Below are positions 9,854 to 22,099 of a DNA stretch of 64,000 nt, in pieces. Every line of letters begins with the position of its first letter. Position 1 is the stretch's first letter. Under the pieces are notes generated by a model. The model did no database searches. It was not told where the DNA came from and was given only the letters and a program-made list of their open reading frames with translations. The DNA is from an uncultured Lachnospiraceae bacterium (GTDB lineage Bacteria > Bacillota > Clostridia > Lachnospirales > Lachnospiraceae): the NCBI GenBank assembly GCA_910588875.1, contig CAJURT010000004.1, positions 1 to 64,000 of the forward strand. The letters are read 5' to 3'. The position numbers and the translations under genes are program-made.

Positions 9854-10789
9854 ATGTCTCAACAGTCTCAACAACAAACAAACGGAAGGATCGATAAAAA
9901 ATGGATATCCTTCGGCATCATGGAAGCCGGTAGAGGACTGATGGATACCATCGTTGCCTTCGGCGCATTGGGTATTTTCTCCGCCATGGGGAGCACGGCA
10001 GCCGGTCTTAAGACGGCAATTTTGTTCTACTCCATCGTCCCCGGCGTGATCGGCATTATCATGTATTTCCTTCTGGAACCGGATGAAGCCCCTGCCGTAA
10101 GCGCCGCGGAAGAAAAATCCGGCAAAGCAGGCAATACCGCCAATGCCAACAAGCGGGCCTGGGAAGGGGTCATGCGGGCATTAAAAAACAAAAACATCTG
10201 GCTGGTATCCTTTAATGTATTCTTTGTGTACAGTGTATACTGCGGACTGACCTATTTTATCCCCTTCCTGGAGGAAGCTTATGCCCTTCCGGCAGCGCTG
10301 GTGGGAGTCTATGGAATCATCAACCAATACGGCCTGAAAATGCTGGGAGGCCCGGTGGGCGGCTTTATCACGGATAAGGTTCTCCACTCTGCCACCAAAT
10401 ACCTGCAGATTGCCTTTGTGGTTGTGGGCGCAATCCTGGTTGTGTTCTCCCTGCTGCCCCACCAGAGCATGGGAATCCTCCTGGGTATGGCCATTACCCT
10501 GGGTATCAGCGCCTGTGTCTACAGCATGCGCGCCATTTTCTTCGCCCCCATGGATGAAGTACATGTCCCCCGTGAGATTACCGGCTCCGCCATGTCCATG
10601 GGTTCCTTCATCGGATACCTGCCCGGCGCATTTATGTATGCCGTATACGGTGGGATCCTGGACAAATTTGAAGGCCTGGCCGGCTACCGGATCGTCTATA
10701 TCATTATGGCAGTGTTTGCTGCCGGAGGATTTTTGCTGAGTACCTATATTCTGAATACGATTAAGAAAGAAAGAATATCAGAAAAATAA
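9854..10789 (+). CDS. MFS transporter lacking the first four helices (in-frame deletion)
   Basis: An open frame of 311 aa. Major facilitator proteins of this type are about 430 aa with 12 helices. The hydrophilic N-terminus ends in RIDKKWISF, which normally leads into helix 1. Here it runs directly into GIMEAGRGLMDTIVAFGALG, which belongs to helix 5. Helices 5 to 12 follow: two before the loop at residues 75-105, then six ending at YIL near the C-terminus. About 115-120 residues are missing without a frame change. The GAGGTAGG ribosome site and consensus promoter are intact. The product lacks half of the N-terminal bundle and is probably inactive. It was probably regulated by the divergent DeoR protein. 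Confidence 0.75.
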   Translation: MSQQSQQQTNGRIDKKWISFGIMEAGRGLMDTIVAFGALGIFSAMGSTAAGLKTAILFYSIVPGVIGIIMYFLLEPDEAPAVSAAEEKSGKAGNTANANKRAWEGVMRALKNKNIWLVSFNVFFVYSVYCGLTYFIPFLEEAYALPAALVGVYGIINQYGLKMLGGPVGGFITDKVLHSATKYLQIAFVVVGAILVVFSLLPHQSMGILLGMAITLGISACVYSMRAIFFAPMDEVHVPREITGSAMSMGSFIGYLPGAFMYAVYGGILDKFEGLAGYRIVYIIMAVFAAGGFLLSTYILNTIKKERISEK

Positions 10790-10806
10790 AATTGAACATA
10801 TCAAAC

Positions 10807-10840
10807 CAGGCTGCCCGGACATCTCTGTCCGGGCAGCCTG
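10807..10840. terminator. strong hairpin terminator between convergent transporter genes
   Basis: A 14-bp perfect stem (AGGCTGCCCGGACA and its complement) with a 4-base loop is followed on the plus strand by CTCTTTTTCT. It ends the MFS transcript and may also stop the opposing lactose operon. Confidence 0.9.
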
Positions 10841-10890
10841 CTCTTTTTCTGTTTTTTGTTCCAAACAAGGGTCAGGAAACAGGCAAATCC

Positions 10891-12270
10891 TTACCGGCCG
10901 ACTCGCCCCCTTACCCGCAGTTCCTCATTCGCCTTCTCCACATTCAGCCTGGTGAGGATCAATGTTATCAGAAGATTAAACACCATAGGCAGCCACAGGT
11001 ACATAATGTGGAGCATATTGATGCAGGAGGCCGACTGCTCCGGGGCACCCCCCACATAGCCGCTGTATGCCAAAAGCCATCCTGCAATGGCAGTGCCGAT
11101 TCCGCCCCCCAGCTTGGTTCCCAAGGAGGTACAGGAATACATGGTGCCGTCCACCCGCTTGCCGGTCTTCAAAAACGTATATTCCGAGCAGGTGGCAATC
11201 AGGGCATTCATATCCCCCTGGAGAGGGCTCATCCCGATTGCCGCGACCGCGGTGCACAGAAGCATTAAGGGGACGCTTCCCATATAACCGGCAGCCACCA
11301 CTCCCAGACGCCCTGCAGTCCCTAAGGTATAGCCGTACAGATTCAGGCGGTACATTCCCTTCCATTTGGCCACCAGTGCCGGGGTAAACAACAGGCCCAC
11401 AATCATGGGAATATTGATCGCCCAGGAAAACACCCCAAGAAGATTGGCATTTTTCAGCACATAAGTCATAAAATAGATGCCCATATTCAGAGTTGCGGAA
11501 TATATCTGCATCAGGATATAAGAGGCGCAAATCATCAGATAGTACTTATTGTGGATCAGCAGCCCAAAGGCCTCCTTTAAGCGGTACGCCTCCGCCGGCT
11601 CCTGCTTCCCCTGGTCGGCTTCTCCCTCGGCAAGTTCCTCCGGTGACAGTTCCTTTACTGACCACACGGACAGGGTATTGGAGATCACGCCCACAATGGC
11701 GTAAATAATGGCAACCTTTCTCCAGGCGCTTGCGCCGCCGCCGAAATAAGCCACACAGCCGACAGTGATGGTCTGAATCAGCATGCTGGTGCCAAAGGCA
11801 AACATAAAGCGGATGGAACCCATCTGGACACGTTCATGGTTATTCTTGGTGACAAGGGCTGTCAGGGCAGAATAGGCAATATTATTCGCCGTGTAGAAGC
11901 CTGCATTAAGCAGGGTGTAGGCGATAAAAAACCAGGCGTACTGGGCAAACTCACTGATACCCGCAGGAATCACGAAGATTGCCACCAGACAGAGGGCACA
12001 TCCAAAGTAGCCGTAAAGCATCCATGGCCGGGCCTTTCCCATCTTACTGTGGGTCTTGTCAATCATGGCTCCGAAGAAAATATCACTGATTCCGTCAAAA
12101 AGCTTGGAGAGGGCAATCAGGCTCCCCACAATCCCAGCATTCAGTCCCACCGTATCCGTCAAAAAGATCATCACAAAGGCAGACAGAAGGGCATACACCA
12201 CATTACCGGCTATATCTCCGGAACCATAACCAACCTTATTGTACCACTTTAAATATGTTCTTTCTTTCAT
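10891..12270 (-). CDS. GPH family sugar:cation symporter (MelB/LacS type)
   Basis: A 459-aa protein with about 12 membrane helices. The family signatures are present: YGSGDIAGNVVYALLSAF near the N-terminus and LIALSKLFDGISDIFFGAMIDKTHSKMGKARPWML (cation-binding helix and loop, about residues 50-85). This family co-transports beta-galactosides, melibiose, pentosides or glucuronides with Na+ or H+. No IIA-like C-terminal domain is present, unlike LacS of streptococci. It lies 77 bases downstream of the beta-galactosidase in the same direction, so import of a galactoside is the likely role. Confidence 0.9.
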   Translation of the reverse strand: MKERTYLKWYNKVGYGSGDIAGNVVYALLSAFVMIFLTDTVGLNAGIVGSLIALSKLFDGISDIFFGAMIDKTHSKMGKARPWMLYGYFGCALCLVAIFVIPAGISEFAQYAWFFIAYTLLNAGFYTANNIAYSALTALVTKNNHERVQMGSIRFMFAFGTSMLIQTITVGCVAYFGGGASAWRKVAIIYAIVGVISNTLSVWSVKELSPEELAEGEADQGKQEPAEAYRLKEAFGLLIHNKYYLMICASYILMQIYSATLNMGIYFMTYVLKNANLLGVFSWAINIPMIVGLLFTPALVAKWKGMYRLNLYGYTLGTAGRLGVVAAGYMGSVPLMLLCTAVAAIGMSPLQGDMNALIATCSEYTFLKTGKRVDGTMYSCTSLGTKLGGGIGTAIAGWLLAYSGYVGGAPEQSASCINMLHIMYLWLPMVFNLLITLILTRLNVEKANEELRVRGRVGR

Positions 12271-12347
12271 CTATTTCACCATTCCTTTCCATGGCACGAC
12301 CAATTAGTAAACAATTCCCTTTAATCTTTTTCCTTGAAATTCCTTGT

Positions 12348-15795
<3,448 letters not shown>

Positions 15796-16659
15796 ATGTA
15801 CACAGACAACGCCTACTGGCACAACTCCCATATGGATTTCAAGGACAAAAAGCACCCCCTTTTCGTAGGGAGCGCCGGCGTCTACCAATTATTCACCAGG
15901 CCCAGGCTCCCCACCCACAGACCCAGAGGGCGCCTTGACTATCAATTGCTCTATATTGCATCCGGCAAAGCACATTTCTACTTTCACGGCAAGGAAGAAA
16001 TTGTAACCGCCGGGAATATGGTGCTTTACCGCCCCAAGGAGGAGCAGCGCTACTACTATTACGGGGTGGACCATACAGAAGTCTATTGGGTTCATTTTAC
16101 AGGGAATAATGTAAAGAATATTTTAAGAAAATACCGCATTCCGGATAATGCCCATGTGATTCATACCGGAACTTCTCTGGATTATAAAAAGATTTATCTG
16201 CACATGATTCAGGAGTTAAAGCTTACCAAACCCCATTATGAGGAAGTCCTTGTCCACTACCTGGAACTGCTGCTCGTCCTCATCAGCCGCCTTCAGGAAA
16301 AAAAGCCCAAAAGCAAAACCCTCTTCCTCATCGACGAAATGGATTTGGCTGTTTCCCATTTCCACTCCCACTATAACCACCTGATTAGCATTGAGGAATA
16401 TGCCAGAAGCCGCGGCATGAGCATCAGCTGGTTTATCCGGAATTTCAAGGATTATACCGGTTCAACCCCCTCCCAGTATCTCCTCTCCCTCCGGATCTCC
16501 AATGCCCAGAGTTTGCTGGAATCCACCTCCTACAATGTCACGGAGATCGCTGAAATCGTGGGTTACCAAAACCCCCTTTACTTCAGCCGCCTGTTCAAGA
16601 AGCAGTGCGGGGTATCTCCTACGGAGTTCAGGAGACAGGTAAAAATTGACATTCAATAG
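15796..16659 (+). CDS. AraC family transcriptional regulator
   Basis: A 287-aa regulator. The N-terminal cupin-like sensor (about residues 25-165) contains HFYFHGKEEIVTAGNMVLYRPKEEQRYYY, the usual sugar-binding barrel of AraC/RhaS proteins. The C-terminal double HTH (about 190-285) includes SIEEYARSRGMSISWFIRNFKDYTG and the closing signature VTEIAEIVGYQNPLYFSRLFKKQCGVSPTEFR. Divergent from the lacZ-GPH operon, it is probably its activator, responding to a galactoside or galactose. Confidence 0.92.
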   Translation: MYTDNAYWHNSHMDFKDKKHPLFVGSAGVYQLFTRPRLPTHRPRGRLDYQLLYIASGKAHFYFHGKEEIVTAGNMVLYRPKEEQRYYYYGVDHTEVYWVHFTGNNVKNILRKYRIPDNAHVIHTGTSLDYKKIYLHMIQELKLTKPHYEEVLVHYLELLLVLISRLQEKKPKSKTLFLIDEMDLAVSHFHSHYNHLISIEEYARSRGMSISWFIRNFKDYTGSTPSQYLLSLRISNAQSLLESTSYNVTEIAEIVGYQNPLYFSRLFKKQCGVSPTEFRRQVKIDIQ

Positions 16660-16721
16660 AAATCAGCTGCCCCCCTTTTCCCCCCGGCCTGCCCCTTCAA
16701 ATCCGGCAGCCTATTCCCGCC

Positions 16722-18416
16722 TCAAATCGGCAGACTATTTTCGACACAAAGCGACCCATACCCCACCAACGGATTCGGATACTCCGTAAATCCCGGCAGC
16801 GGCTTCGCCCCTCGCCTAAGATACGCCTTCACCTTCTCCCCATACAAAAACGGGTCATTCCCCTCCACGATTCCCCACTGCATGAGGAGCGCCGCACTCC
16901 CCGCCACCACCGGCGCCGCAAAGGAGGTCCCGGTCACCGACCGGTATCCTCCCCCGTTCCCCGGCGCCATCAGGCCCACCCCCGGCGCACACAGATCCGG
17001 CTTCACCTGGTTTGTCATACGGGTAAATCCTCTCCCGGAAAAATCCGCATAGGAATTGGTGGCACTGTTATAGGCTCCCACTGTGATCACTTTCGCCGCC
17101 GTGGAGGGAACCGTCAGGGTTATATCTGGCGTAGGTTCTAAAAAACGGGTAGATGAATTCAGGACAGCAGCAGAGGGCAGCCAAAAATCTGCCTGTCCTT
17201 GCACCACCCTCTGTGGCTGCAGGCGGAAAGTCCAGATCCCGCTCTCCACATAACTCCCCTCATCCGGCACAAAATCAAAATAAATTTCCTGCGCCACACT
17301 GAATGGCCCCGGCTTCCCGTAATATACCAGCACCTGGGTCTCCCTGTAGCGGAAACGCACCGGCCCCAGCTGCTCAGACAAAGGCCCCAGCACCTCACCG
17401 GAAGGGGTCTGTAAGCTGACTGTGAACTGATCCGAATAAGCCTTCCAGAGTTGAACACTGACCCCGGGTTCATAGGGCGCTACCGAAAGTTCCGCCTGCA
17501 CTGCCCCTTTTCCCGACATATGCCCTGCTGCTGCCCCTTCATTTCCGCTCCCCACCACGATGGTGGTCCGCCCATAGTTCCCTATATCATCCAGGAACAT
17601 TTCCAGAAGTCCGGTTCCGTCGTGGGAGCCGTATGTATTTCCAAAACTGATGTTCACTACAATCGGCATCCCCATTTCCACCGCCCGGCCCACCACAAAA
17701 TTCACTCCCCGCATCAATTCTGTTGTGCGCGGAAAGCCTCCCTCCCGGGAATTGCCCAACTTCACAATCAAAAATTCACTCTCATAAGCCACACCCCGGT
17801 AAGCCCCCTCCGACTCACGGCCATTCCCTGCTGCAATCCCTGCCACGGAAGTTCCGTGCCCGCTGCCATCCACCGAGGGCACCAGCCCCCTCCCTGCCTC
17901 CCGGTCTCCTGCCTCCAATGCCTCATTGATCTCCTCCCTGGTAAATACCCGGTTTAACGTCTGATCCCACAATTCCACAATCCTAGTGGTCCCATCCCCG
18001 TTCCGGAAATCCTCATGGAAATAATCAATCCCGGAATCCAGCACTGCCACCAGCACTCCCTTGCCCGTCAGCCTCCGGGGCGGCTCCTGCAAAATATTAA
18101 TACAAGAGGCTGCCTTTGCCCGGTTCACGGCAAAAAACAGCCTCTTTGGCTTTTCCACATATTCAATTTGCAGCAACCCGCTGACCTGCTCAATCAGAGT
18201 CTCCGGAATAAGCAAAATTGCATATTCATTCCTCATCTCTTCCACCTGCACGCCCATTTCCCGCACCGCATCCAGGCTGCCCGAATATTTTACAATCAAT
18301 TCCCAGGATTTTTCCTCCGGCAGGTATCCGGTTTCCAATTCCTGTGACCTTGCCCGTTCCTGGGGAGACACCTCCAGGGACAGATTCAGCAGATTCTCTA
18401 ACTTCTGGTTCGGCAT
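16722..18416 (-). CDS. S8 subtilisin-like serine protease (clostridial Csp-like)
   Basis: A 564-aa protease with the full triad: aspartate in VAVLDSGIDYFHEDF, histidine in DGSGHGTSVAGIAAG, serine in VTGTSFAAPVVAGSAAL, and the oxyanion asparagine in VVNISFGNTYG. A region of about 95 residues precedes the catalytic domain and looks like a prodomain. An insertion of about 130 residues between the asparagine and the serine resembles the jelly-roll domain of Csp proteases. No signal peptide is seen. In clostridia, Csp proteins act in spore germination by activating SleC, but Lachnospiraceae have many homologues of unknown role. The ATG at 18416 is preceded by CAGGAGAAATGAT. It lies 64 bases after the M32 carboxypeptidase. 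Confidence 0.85.
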   Translation of the reverse strand: MPNQKLENLLNLSLEVSPQERARSQELETGYLPEEKSWELIVKYSGSLDAVREMGVQVEEMRNEYAILLIPETLIEQVSGLLQIEYVEKPKRLFFAVNRAKAASCINILQEPPRRLTGKGVLVAVLDSGIDYFHEDFRNGDGTTRIVELWDQTLNRVFTREEINEALEAGDREAGRGLVPSVDGSGHGTSVAGIAAGNGRESEGAYRGVAYESEFLIVKLGNSREGGFPRTTELMRGVNFVVGRAVEMGMPIVVNISFGNTYGSHDGTGLLEMFLDDIGNYGRTTIVVGSGNEGAAAGHMSGKGAVQAELSVAPYEPGVSVQLWKAYSDQFTVSLQTPSGEVLGPLSEQLGPVRFRYRETQVLVYYGKPGPFSVAQEIYFDFVPDEGSYVESGIWTFRLQPQRVVQGQADFWLPSAAVLNSSTRFLEPTPDITLTVPSTAAKVITVGAYNSATNSYADFSGRGFTRMTNQVKPDLCAPGVGLMAPGNGGGYRSVTGTSFAAPVVAGSAALLMQWGIVEGNDPFLYGEKVKAYLRRGAKPLPGFTEYPNPLVGYGSLCVENSLPI

Positions 18417-18480
18417 ATCATTTCTCCTGATACCTGGTATCCCTACTATTATATGCCCCATCCCTGGCAGTAAATTCGTA

Positions 18481-19974
18481 TCATTTCAGGCAATACAGCT
18501 TCCCATATTTCTCCTTCAGATAGTCTACATAATACTGCGGCTTAAAATCTTCACCTGTCATATCCCGCAGCAGCTGCCTGCTGTCTTTCATCTTCCCAAA
18601 CCGGTGGATATGCCTTCGCAGCACTTCCCGGATCACCTCTAACTCCCCCTGCCGCAAAAGCCCTTTAAAATCCATGCTCTGTTTCATAAACCGGTATATC
18701 TGTGCCGCAAAAGCGCTCCCCAGCGCATAGGAAGGGAAATATCCGAAGGATCCCTGGGCCCAGTGGATATCCTGCAGCACTCCCTCCGCCACATTCTTTG
18801 GCCTCACTCCCAGGTATTCCTCATATTTATCAGCCCACAAACCCGGCAGTTCCCTTACATCCAAATCCTCTTCCATCAACATTTTTTCCAACTCATACCG
18901 AACCAAAACATGCAGGCTATATGTCAGTTCATCTGCCTCTGTGCGGATCAGCCCGGGCTGCACCTTGTTGATTGCCCTCACAAAATCCTCCCGGGGGATA
19001 TCCCCCAGTTTTTCCGGAAACATTTCCTGAAGTTTCGGATAAATCGGCTCCCAGAATGCCTCATCCCGCCCGATGATATTTTCAAAAAAACGGGACTGGG
19101 ATTCATGCATTCCCATGGAGGCTCCCTGCCCCACGAATGTCTGGGTCAGTTCATCTGCCACACCCAATTCATAGGCGGCATGCCCTGCCTCGTGGATCAC
19201 CGAAAAAAGGGAACTGTCCATCCTCTCTTTATAATGGGTCGTGATCCGCACATCATGGTTGTGAAGATTGGTGGTAAAGGGATGGGCGCTCTCTGCCAGA
19301 ACACCTCTATGGAAGTCGAATCCTACATATTCCGCCATAAACTCCGCCAATTCCCGCTGTTTTTCCTCCGGATAGCCCCCTTCCAGGAAATCATCCCGGA
19401 TCTCTTTCCCGTGTTCCATCACCTGATGCAGAAACGGCACCAGTTCTTCCTTCAAAAGCCCGAAAAATTCATCCAGCTTTTTCATGGAAAAACCTTTCTC
19501 ATAGTTGTCAAGCATCACATCGTAAAGCCTCTGCCCCTCTTTTGCCTGGTAACCGGCAAACCTTTTCTGATAGGATATGATCTTCTCAAGCGTAGGCGCA
19601 AATTGCTCAAAATCCTGTTCCTGCTTTGCTTTCGACCATATCCGGGCCGATTCTGCCACCAGTTCCTGGTAAGCCCGGTATTCCTGCGGTGGGATTTTCT
19701 CCAGCTTATCATACTCCTCGGCTGCCTCCCGCACAATGGCCCGCTCCCTCTCGGTAAGCCCTGGCTCCTGCCCGCATTTTTCCAGCAATGACCGCACTTC
19801 CTTTTTGGTCATGATCTCCTGATAAGCCTCTGACAAGGCTCCCTGGACTTTTGCTGTATATTTTCCCGCCTGCTCCGGCGCCAGGGTTTCATTGTCCCAC
19901 TCAAACAGAACCAATGCCGCCTGCAGCGCCATCGCACGTTCCAGATAAGGCTTCAGCTGCTCCATCTGTCCCAT
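18481..19974 (-). CDS. M32 family carboxypeptidase (carboxypeptidase Taq type)
   Basis: A 497-aa zinc metallocarboxypeptidase, normal length for M32. The metal site is HEAGH in SVIHEAGHAAYELG (about residue 260), with a downstream glutamate in MHESQSRFFENIIGR. HPFTTNLHNHDVRITT and IRTEADELTYSLHVLVRYELE are further M32 signatures. It is cytoplasmic and removes C-terminal residues from peptides, probably for peptide recycling. The start is preceded by AAGGAGAATATAT. It is probably co-transcribed with the S8 protease downstream; a 141-base gap with a palindrome separates it from the GGDEF-EAL gene upstream. Confidence 0.94.
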   Translation of the reverse strand: MGQMEQLKPYLERAMALQAALVLFEWDNETLAPEQAGKYTAKVQGALSEAYQEIMTKKEVRSLLEKCGQEPGLTERERAIVREAAEEYDKLEKIPPQEYRAYQELVAESARIWSKAKQEQDFEQFAPTLEKIISYQKRFAGYQAKEGQRLYDVMLDNYEKGFSMKKLDEFFGLLKEELVPFLHQVMEHGKEIRDDFLEGGYPEEKQRELAEFMAEYVGFDFHRGVLAESAHPFTTNLHNHDVRITTHYKERMDSSLFSVIHEAGHAAYELGVADELTQTFVGQGASMGMHESQSRFFENIIGRDEAFWEPIYPKLQEMFPEKLGDIPREDFVRAINKVQPGLIRTEADELTYSLHVLVRYELEKMLMEEDLDVRELPGLWADKYEEYLGVRPKNVAEGVLQDIHWAQGSFGYFPSYALGSAFAAQIYRFMKQSMDFKGLLRQGELEVIREVLRRHIHRFGKMKDSRQLLRDMTGEDFKPQYYVDYLKEKYGKLYCLK

Positions 19975-20073
19975 ATATATTCTCCTTCCTTTCGCTGCCC
20001 TTCCCTCTTTTCTTTCTCATTCCCTCAAGGTGCCTTTATCGGACAAAAATACTCTCATTAAACCAAAATTCAA

Positions 20074-20093
20074 GGACACTGCTAGCAGTGTCC
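20074..20093. repeat. 20-bp perfect palindrome
   Basis: GGACACTGCT followed by its exact reverse complement, with GCTAGC at the centre, lies between the GGDEF-EAL gene and the M32 gene. It can form a hairpin after the GGDEF-EAL transcript but has no T-run on that strand, so it is a weak terminator at best. Confidence 0.6.
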
Positions 20094-20115
20094 CCGAATC
20101 AGCCATATTTCATAC

Positions 20116-21492
20116 TCAATTCTTCAATACTTCCTTCTCATGCTCTACAAGGCCCCTGGCATCATCCAATGATGTGTCAAGCACCGAGAACAGATCCTTC
20201 TCCGGCAATGTGGGAGCATAATAGAAACCCTGATGGATATGACACCCGTACTGGGTGAGCAGATCCTTCTGGTTCTGCGTCTCCACCCCCTCCGCAATCA
20301 GCCTCTTCCCAATCCTCCTGGCAATCTGCGTCAGGCCCTCCATCACTGGCTTGGACTGGGAATCCGTCTCCATCTGCCACACAAACATCCGGTCAAACTT
20401 CAGCGTATCTACGGGAAGTTCCAGGATCCGGGCAAGCCCTGAATATCCGGAACCAAAATTATTCAGGATCATCTCCACTCCCAGGGAAGCCAGTTCCTGC
20501 ATCAAAACCATAATATTCACATATGCCATGCTCACCGCATACTCGTCAATCTCAATGGCAAGCTTGCCGGCGGGGATATCATAGGTGCGGACTACCCTGC
20601 CCACCTCATCCAGGAAATCTCCCTGCAGAAGCAAGACCGGGGAAATCGCGATGGCAATCGACTCGAATTCCTTCCCTTCATCCAAAAGCTGACGGATCGT
20701 GGATGCCACCCGGTCCAGGGCATAATATTCCACGGTCCGGATCTGCCCTGTGTCCTCAGCGATGGTCAAAAATTCCGAACTCCCCACCATCCCCACATCC
20801 TTAACGAAAATCCTCATATAGAATTCTGCCCGGGTAAATTTCCCTTTCTCCAGATCATAGGTGGGCCGATACCGCACTTCCACCTCATTGTTGGCAAAAG
20901 CAGTGGACAGGTAACGGGTGATTGCCTGCCTTCTCTGGAAACGGGTATGTAGCTTCATATCATACACCGCGTACTGGCTGCCCTCCATCTCTGCCGCACG
21001 GGATACGGCAAGATCCAGGCACTTTAACATCTCACCGGCATTGGTGGCATACCCCGGATAGGCACACAGGCCTAAACGGATCGCACACAGGCAATCCGTA
21101 TTTTCCACGGTCCAGCTATACTCAAATCTGTCAATCAGCTGTTCTGCCAGCCGTGACGCCTCTCCCATGGTACGGTCCCGCAGGATAATGATAAACTCCA
21201 CGCCCACATAACGGTAAACCTTACACCGGGTCTTCTGCTCCAGATAATCCAGGATATTATCCAGCAGTTCCTCACAATACTCAAACCCAAACAACTCATT
21301 CATGCGCTTGAAATTCTCAAGGTAAACTTTCAGAACCACGCCATGGTACCCCAACAGGAATTGTGCCTCCAGATGGTTGTAACAGGTCTTGCTGTCGCTC
21401 TGCTTTTTGTTCTCCATCAGCGCCTGCTCTGCTGCCAGCCGCTTGGCGTCCTCAATCGCCATCGGCTCTTCCTTTTTCCAGAATAAACTCAT
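20116..21492 (-). CDS. degenerate GGDEF-EAL domain protein
   Basis: A 458-aa cytoplasmic protein. The GGDEF-like domain (about residues 45-180) has GVEF in place of GGEEF, so cyclase activity is unlikely. The EAL-like domain (about 190-440) has AEFYMR instead of the EALLR motif. The DDFGTGYS metal-binding motif is NNFGSGYS, losing both acidic residues. The surrounding frame (LPVDTLKFDRMFV, AEGVETQNQKDLL, GFYYAPTLPEK) is well kept. It is therefore probably not a cyclase or phosphodiesterase but could bind c-di-GMP or a partner protein. It is transcribed after the NUDIX gene with a gap of 51 bases. Confidence 0.88.
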   Translation of the reverse strand: MSLFWKKEEPMAIEDAKRLAAEQALMENKKQSDSKTCYNHLEAQFLLGYHGVVLKVYLENFKRMNELFGFEYCEELLDNILDYLEQKTRCKVYRYVGVEFIIILRDRTMGEASRLAEQLIDRFEYSWTVENTDCLCAIRLGLCAYPGYATNAGEMLKCLDLAVSRAAEMEGSQYAVYDMKLHTRFQRRQAITRYLSTAFANNEVEVRYRPTYDLEKGKFTRAEFYMRIFVKDVGMVGSSEFLTIAEDTGQIRTVEYYALDRVASTIRQLLDEGKEFESIAIAISPVLLLQGDFLDEVGRVVRTYDIPAGKLAIEIDEYAVSMAYVNIMVLMQELASLGVEMILNNFGSGYSGLARILELPVDTLKFDRMFVWQMETDSQSKPVMEGLTQIARRIGKRLIAEGVETQNQKDLLTQYGCHIHQGFYYAPTLPEKDLFSVLDTSLDDARGLVEHEKEVLKN

Positions 21493-21543
21493 ACCGACTT
21501 CTCCCTTAAATGTATTATTGTCCGCAAATCCTGCCTCTTACAT

Positions 21544-21996
21544 TTAAAAATACTTTTTGCTGCCCCAGAGGTTCGCTTTCTTCAGATCCAGATATTCATT
21601 ATAAGCCTTCTCCAAGATCTGCTTCTCATTGGAAAATTTCAGCAGATGGTATGCCTCATAAAACTTATAATAACCCGAATCCATGAAATGCTCCTCCCGT
21701 TGTGGTTTGCTGTAATAGCTGTCTGCCATCATCAGGTACCAATGCACATCCTTCTCCACCATATCCTGGGGCGTGCTGAAAGAGTAGGAACTCTTCCCGA
21801 TATACTTGATGATAGAGGCACTGACACCAGTCTCCTCCTTTACTTCCCGGAGCGCGGTTTCCTTGTACTCCTCTCCTGCTTCTACAGTTCCTTTTGGCAA
21901 TACCCAGCCTTCATACTTATTCTTGTAATTCTTGTATAAGACCAGGATCTTGCCCCGAAAAATAACCACACCTCCACAGCTCGTTGCTTCAATCAC
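21544..21996 (-). CDS. NUDIX hydrolase
   Basis: A 150-aa enzyme. The complete Nudix box GX5EX7REUXEEXGU is seen as GTVEAGE...REVKEETGV (about residues 38-60), so it should cleave a nucleoside diphosphate linked to another group with Mg2+. The start is assigned to the GTG at 21996, which follows AGGAGGG by 6 bases. Starting from the upstream GTG at 22050 would add 18 unconserved residues without a ribosome site. The substrate cannot be told. It sits downstream of the cell-wall synthesis pair in the same direction. Confidence 0.88.
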   Translation of the reverse strand: MIEATSCGGVVIFRGKILVLYKNYKNKYEGWVLPKGTVEAGEEYKETALREVKEETGVSASIIKYIGKSSYSFSTPQDMVEKDVHWYLMMADSYYSKPQREEHFMDSGYYKFYEAYHLLKFSNEKQILEKAYNEYLDLKKANLWGSKKYF

Positions 21997-22099
21997 TGCA
22001 ATCCCTCCTGTATTGGCACCACAAAAAATGATGCCACTTTGGTGTGTCACAAGACTGGTTTTAGTATACCGCGTTTCCTGGCAAGATGCAAGAAAAAAT

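Noticed and set aside
16660..16721. terminator between the AraC gene and the S8 protease
   Set aside because: Only C-rich and GGCAG-type fragments are seen; no stable stem with a T-run.
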